DNA of 7,686 bases, taken from CAZFAT01 sp964517075 (GTDB taxonomy: Bacteria > Acidobacteriota > Vicinamibacteria > Vicinamibacterales > SCN-69-37). Of this stretch, positions 5,172 through 7,686 are shown piece by piece. The stretch is from NCBI GenBank assembly GCA_964517075.1, contig CAZFAT010000220.1, positions 1 to 7,686 on the forward strand, written 5' to 3'. The position numbers and the translations under genes were made by a program. Positions within the stretch are counted from its first letter, which is position 1; each line of letters begins with the position of its first letter. Under the pieces are notes generated by a model. The model did not search any database, was not told the origin of the DNA, and saw only the letters and a program-made list of their open reading frames with translations.

Positions 5172-6239
5172 ATGCGCATTGTCGTCGCCATGTCGGGCGG
5201 TGTGGATTCGTCCGTAGCAGCCGCGCTCTGCTCGCAGGCCGGTCACGACGTGATCGGCCTGTCCATGCAGCTCTACGATCAGCGGCCGGGCGGCGACCAG
5301 TTCGGCAGCTGCTGCAGCCTGGACGATCTGCACGACGCCCGGCGGGTGGCCGCGGCGCTCGGGATTCCCCACTACATCGTCAACTTCGAGGATCGATTCG
5401 AAGCGACGGTCGTCCGCAATTTCGTGTCGGAGTACACCCGGGGCCGCACGCCGATCCCGTGCATCCACTGCAACGCGGACCTCAAGTTCGCGACGCTGGT
5501 CGAGCGCGCGGCGGGTCTCGACGCCGATGCCGTGGCCACGGGGCACTATGCCCGCGTCGAGTTCGATGCCGGACTCCGGCGGTATCGCCTCCGCCGCGCG
5601 GTGGACGCCCAGAAGGATCAGACGTATTTCCTCTTTTCGCTGACCCAGGACCAACTGGCCCGGGCGCGGTTTCCGGTGGGCCACCTCAGCAAGAGCGAGG
5701 TGCGCCTCGAAGCGGCCCGGCTTGGCCTGGCCGTCGCTGACAAGCCGGACAGCCATGAGATTTGCTTCGTGCCCGACGGCAACGCCGGCGACTTCGTGGC
5801 GCGACGCAGCGGAGAGGCCTCGACCGACGGGCCGATCGTCGACAGCGGCGGGCGCGTGCTGGGCCGCCATGGCGGCGTCCATCGCTTCACCGTGGGCCAG
5901 CGGAAGGGCCTCGGCCTCTCGGCGCCGGCCCCGCTGTACGTCCTGAGCCTCGACGCGAGCGCCCGTCAGGTCGTCGTCGGGTCCCGCGAGGAACTCGGTC
6001 GCGCGGAATGCACCGCGAGCGGCGTGAACTGGACGGCCGGCGTCCGTCCGGACGGACGGCTTCGCGTCACCGCGCGGATCCGCCATCGGCATGTCGACGC
6101 CCCCGCGACGGTCGTCGCCGACGATTCTGGCGCGCACGCCTCCATCGTCTTCGACGCCCCCCAGCTCGCGGTGACGCCCGGACAGGCGGTGGTGTTCTAT
6201 GACGGGGACGAGGTGATGGGCGGGGGCTGGATCAATTGA
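5172..6239 (+). CDS. mnmA: tRNA-specific 2-thiouridylase MnmA
   Basis: MnmA activates C2 of U34 in tRNA-Lys, -Glu and -Gln with ATP and inserts sulfur to give s2U, which supports accurate decoding of purine-ending codons. The 355-aa length is normal. It has the N-terminal PP-loop MSGGVDSS at 7-14, SCCSLDDLHDA at 46-56, the first cysteine motif PCIHCNADLKF at 96-106, ATGHYAR at 122-128, KDQTYFLF at 148-155, the second cysteine Cys198 in DSHEICFVPDG, and HRFTVGQRKGLG at 237-248 before the C-terminal beta-barrel. Cys100 and Cys198 are the conserved catalytic pair. Cys97 creates a CxxC, discussed as a finding. The ATG at 5172 follows the desulfurase stop by 12 bp, and an AGGA overlapping that stop lies about 10 nt upstream. 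The two genes form a sulfur-donor and acceptor operon. Confidence 0.97.
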   Translation: MRIVVAMSGGVDSSVAAALCSQAGHDVIGLSMQLYDQRPGGDQFGSCCSLDDLHDARRVAAALGIPHYIVNFEDRFEATVVRNFVSEYTRGRTPIPCIHCNADLKFATLVERAAGLDADAVATGHYARVEFDAGLRRYRLRRAVDAQKDQTYFLFSLTQDQLARARFPVGHLSKSEVRLEAARLGLAVADKPDSHEICFVPDGNAGDFVARRSGEASTDGPIVDSGGRVLGRHGGVHRFTVGQRKGLGLSAPAPLYVLSLDASARQVVVGSREELGRAECTASGVNWTAGVRPDGRLRVTARIRHRHVDAPATVVADDSGAHASIVFDAPQLAVTPGQAVVFYDGDEVMGGGWIN

Positions 6240-6330
6240 CGATTTGGTGATTGACGGATTGACGATGGAATTGCTCGATTGATGATTCAGGGATTGACGA
6301 GGCAATCGTCAATCAACCACTCGTCAATCG
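6235..6330. repeat. Convergent spacer packed with ATTGACG words in both orientations
   Basis: Between the convergent mnmA and trxB genes the DNA turns AT-richer. It carries ATTGACGAT at 6235-6243, GATTGACGG at 6249-6257, GATTGACGA at 6257-6265 and 6292-6300, the variant GATTGATGATT at 6277-6287, and the reverse complement TCGTCAATC at 6306-6314 and 6321-6329. The copies at 6292-6300 and 6306-6314 form a perfect 9-bp stem with a 5-nt loop, and alternative pairings exist. No T tract flanks the stem, so a bidirectional terminator is possible but not demonstrated. The first repeat overlaps the mnmA stop codon. Confidence 0.75.
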
Positions 6331-6339
6331 CCAATGCCT

Positions 6340-7275
6340 TCAGTGTCCATGATGCTCCAGATACCGCTCCGCGTCGATGGCCGCCATGCAGCCTGATCCG
6401 GCGGCGGTGATGGCCTGACGGTAGATCCGATCCTGGACGTCGCCGCACGCGAAGACCCCCGGAACGCTCGTCTTCGTCCCGTCGCGGGTGATCAGGTAGC
6501 CCGTCGGATCCATCTCCAGCTGCCCCTCGAAGAGCGCCGTGTTCGGGGTGTGGCCGATGGCGACGAAGAGCCCTTCGACGGCCAGGTCCTTCTCCACATT
6601 CGTTTTCACGTTGCGCAGCCGCACCGCAGAGACGGCGCCGGCTTTGGGGTCGAGCACGTCGACGACCTCCGAGTCCCACTCGAACGTGATCTTCGGGTTG
6701 GCGAAAGCCTTGTCCTGCATGATCTTCGATCCGCGGAGCGAGTCGCGCCGGTGCACGACCGTCACGCTCGATGCGAACCGGGTCAGGAACGTCGCCTCCT
6801 CGAGCGCGGAGTCACCGCCGCCGACGACGGCAATGGGCCGGCCGCGAAAGAAGAAGCCGTCGCACGTGGCGCACGTGGAGACGCCGTGGCCCATGAGGGC
6901 GCGCTCGGCCGGCAGGCCGAGGAGCCGCGCCGACGCGCCGGTCGAAATGATCACCGTGCGGGCGTGTACCTTCCCCTCGTCGGTCGTGATCGCGAACGGA
7001 CCGGCCGACAGATCCACGGCCGTCACGTTGCCGCGGCGCATCTCGGCCCCGAACCGCTGCGCCTGCTCGCGCATGGCTGCCATCAGGTCGGGGCCCATGA
7101 TGCCGTCCCGGAAGCCCGGAAAGTTCCCGACTTCCGTCGTCATCATGAGCTGCCCGCCCGCCTCGAGCCCTTCGATGACGAGCGGGTGGAGGCTGGCGCG
7201 AGCGGCATAGACGGCCGCCGTCAGCCCGGCGGGGCCGGATCCGATGATGACGACTTTTCGGGAGGAGTCAGGCAT
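6340..7275 (-). CDS. trxB: Thioredoxin-disulfide reductase (TrxB)
   Basis: Homodimeric FAD enzyme that reduces oxidised thioredoxin with NADPH in the cytosol. Length, 311 aa, is standard for the low-molecular-weight bacterial type. The FAD-binding GSGPAG lies at 12-17, EAGGQLMMT at 38-46, and the redox-active CATC at 135-138 within GVSTCATCDGFF. The NADPH-binding GGGDSA is at 152-157 with HRRDSLR at 175-181, typical of NADPH preference. The distal FAD motif GDVQDRIYRQAITAAGSGCMAA is at 278-299. All key residues are present. The ATG at 7275 gives the usual short N-terminus before the first beta strand. No Shine-Dalgarno is visible, and a strong inverted repeat ends 16 nt upstream, which may control expression. 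It lies downstream of trxA in the same direction, an arrangement in keeping with shared function. Confidence 0.97.
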   Translation of the reverse strand: MPDSSRKVVIIGSGPAGLTAAVYAARASLHPLVIEGLEAGGQLMMTTEVGNFPGFRDGIMGPDLMAAMREQAQRFGAEMRRGNVTAVDLSAGPFAITTDEGKVHARTVIISTGASARLLGLPAERALMGHGVSTCATCDGFFFRGRPIAVVGGGDSALEEATFLTRFASSVTVVHRRDSLRGSKIMQDKAFANPKITFEWDSEVVDVLDPKAGAVSAVRLRNVKTNVEKDLAVEGLFVAIGHTPNTALFEGQLEMDPTGYLITRDGTKTSVPGVFACGDVQDRIYRQAITAAGSGCMAAIDAERYLEHHGH

Positions 7276-7288
7276 GGGCGCGGGCGCG

Positions 7289-7336
7289 AAAACGACGTCG
7301 GGCGTAGTCTCGCTGCGAAACTACGCCCGACGTCGT
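7289..7336 (-). terminator. Strong hairpin with short T tract between trxA and trxB (terminator or attenuator)
   Basis: A perfect 17-bp inverted repeat (left arm 7292-7308, right arm 7320-7336) surrounds an 11-nt loop. Past one mismatch, further pairing to 7286/7342 is possible. Read on the minus strand the stem ends in TTTT (7292-7289), so the directional signal fits transcription from trxA toward trxB. On the plus strand no T tract follows. The T run is short, so termination may be partial and leave read-through into trxB. Confidence 0.8.
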
Positions 7337-7353
7337 GTTCGTCGCGACAGAGC

Positions 7354-7683
7354 TCAGAGGTGCTTGTCCACCATCTGCTTGAGGGTGCCCTTGTCCACCA
7401 AGCCGACGACCTGGTCGACGATCTCGCCGCCTTTGAAGAGGATGACCGTCGGGATGCCGCGAACCATGTAGCGCATCGTGACGGTCGGATTGTCATCGAC
7501 GTTCAGCTTGCCAACGCTGATTTTGCCCACGTAGTCGCCCGCCAGCGCGTGGATGGACGGCTCCATCGCGCGGCACGGACCGCACCACTCGGCCCAGAAG
7601 TCCACGAGAACCGGGGTGCCGGCTTTCAACACGTCGGCGTCGAAATTGCCGTCCGTAAAGGTCTGAATGTGCTCGGATGCCAT
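7354..7683 (-). CDS. trxA: Thioredoxin (TrxA)
   Basis: Small dithiol oxidoreductase that reduces cytosolic protein disulfides and is recycled by thioredoxin reductase. The 109-aa length is standard for a single-domain thioredoxin. The active site WCGPC lies at 33-37, preceded by the buried Asp28 in VLVDFWAEW. Pro42 lies five residues after the second active Cys, as in E. coli thioredoxin. The cis-proline is Pro78 in RGIPTVILF. There is no signal peptide. The ATG at 7683-7681 fits the family N-terminus, but only three bases lie upstream, so its ribosome site and promoter are outside the window. The reductase gene follows in the same direction after a 78-bp gap holding a strong hairpin. Confidence 0.97.
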   Translation of the reverse strand: MASEHIQTFTDGNFDADVLKAGTPVLVDFWAEWCGPCRAMEPSIHALAGDYVGKISVGKLNVDDNPTVTMRYMVRGIPTVILFKGGEIVDQVVGLVDKGTLKQMVDKHL

Positions 7684-7686
7684 CGC

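Noticed and set aside
5040..6305. Minus-strand open frame of 421 codons opposite mnmA
   Set aside because: It is antisense to a complete mnmA with all catalytic motifs; the protein is His/Arg/Asp-rich without any recognisable domain.
6235..6330. Possible CRISPR-like array
   Set aside because: Repeats are only 7-9 bp, irregularly spaced, in both orientations, with no cas genes or unique spacers of constant length.
1..7686. tRNA, rRNA, riboswitch, insertion sequence or attachment site
   Set aside because: No cloverleaf, rRNA-like sequence, known riboswitch pattern, transposase or terminal inverted repeats were found on either strand by eye.

Overview
The window is GC-rich (about two-thirds G+C by eye) and gene-dense, with short spacers and GTG starts alongside ATG. 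Protein style and gene content suggest a bacterial chromosome, and my best guess is an Acidobacteriota (Vicinamibacteria-like) genome. That placement is inference from overall protein character, since no rRNA or marker search was possible. Everything recognisable is chromosomal core or near-core. I see no mobile element, CRISPR array, tRNA or rRNA.

Layout. (1) Positions 1-3827, minus strand: a run of five co-oriented genes read right to left. They are a bactofilin, a class I SAM methyltransferase of unknown substrate, a SAM hydrolase/DUF62-family protein, a glutaryl-CoA-dehydrogenase-like acyl-CoA dehydrogenase, and a threonylcarbamoyl-AMP synthase cut by the left window edge. Gaps are 44, 55, 61 and 12 bp, so they could form one transcription unit. 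A good sigma70-type promoter (TAGACA, 17 bp, TATACT) lies upstream of the bactofilin. (2) Positions 3828-3992: a divergent intergenic region. (3) Positions 3993-6239, plus strand: a cysteine desulfurase followed 12 bp later by mnmA, an evident two-gene tRNA 2-thiouridine unit. (4) Positions 6240-6339: an AT-richer convergent spacer full of ATTGACG words in both orientations. (5) Positions 6340-7683, minus strand: thioredoxin trxA then thioredoxin reductase trxB, separated by a perfect 17-bp inverted repeat with a short T tract, which looks like an intrinsic terminator or attenuator.

How the genes fit together. The desulfurase supplies persulfide sulfur to MnmA for s2U34 in tRNA. The left-edge gene belongs to the t6A37 pathway, so two anticodon-loop modifications flank the divergent region. 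TrxA/TrxB form the NADPH-dependent disulfide-reducing pair. The bactofilin is a polymerising cytoskeletal scaffold. Its link to the methyltransferase, SAM hydrolase and acyl-CoA dehydrogenase downstream is positional only.

I do not see a clear new biological system. The points most worth a second look are the SAM-hydrolase homologue with Glu in place of the family's catalytic His, the CxxC-plus-Cys arrangement in MnmA that suggests an Fe-S enzyme, the near-perfect hairpin ending 16 nt before the trxB start, and the in-frame GDAKP repeat tail of the bactofilin.
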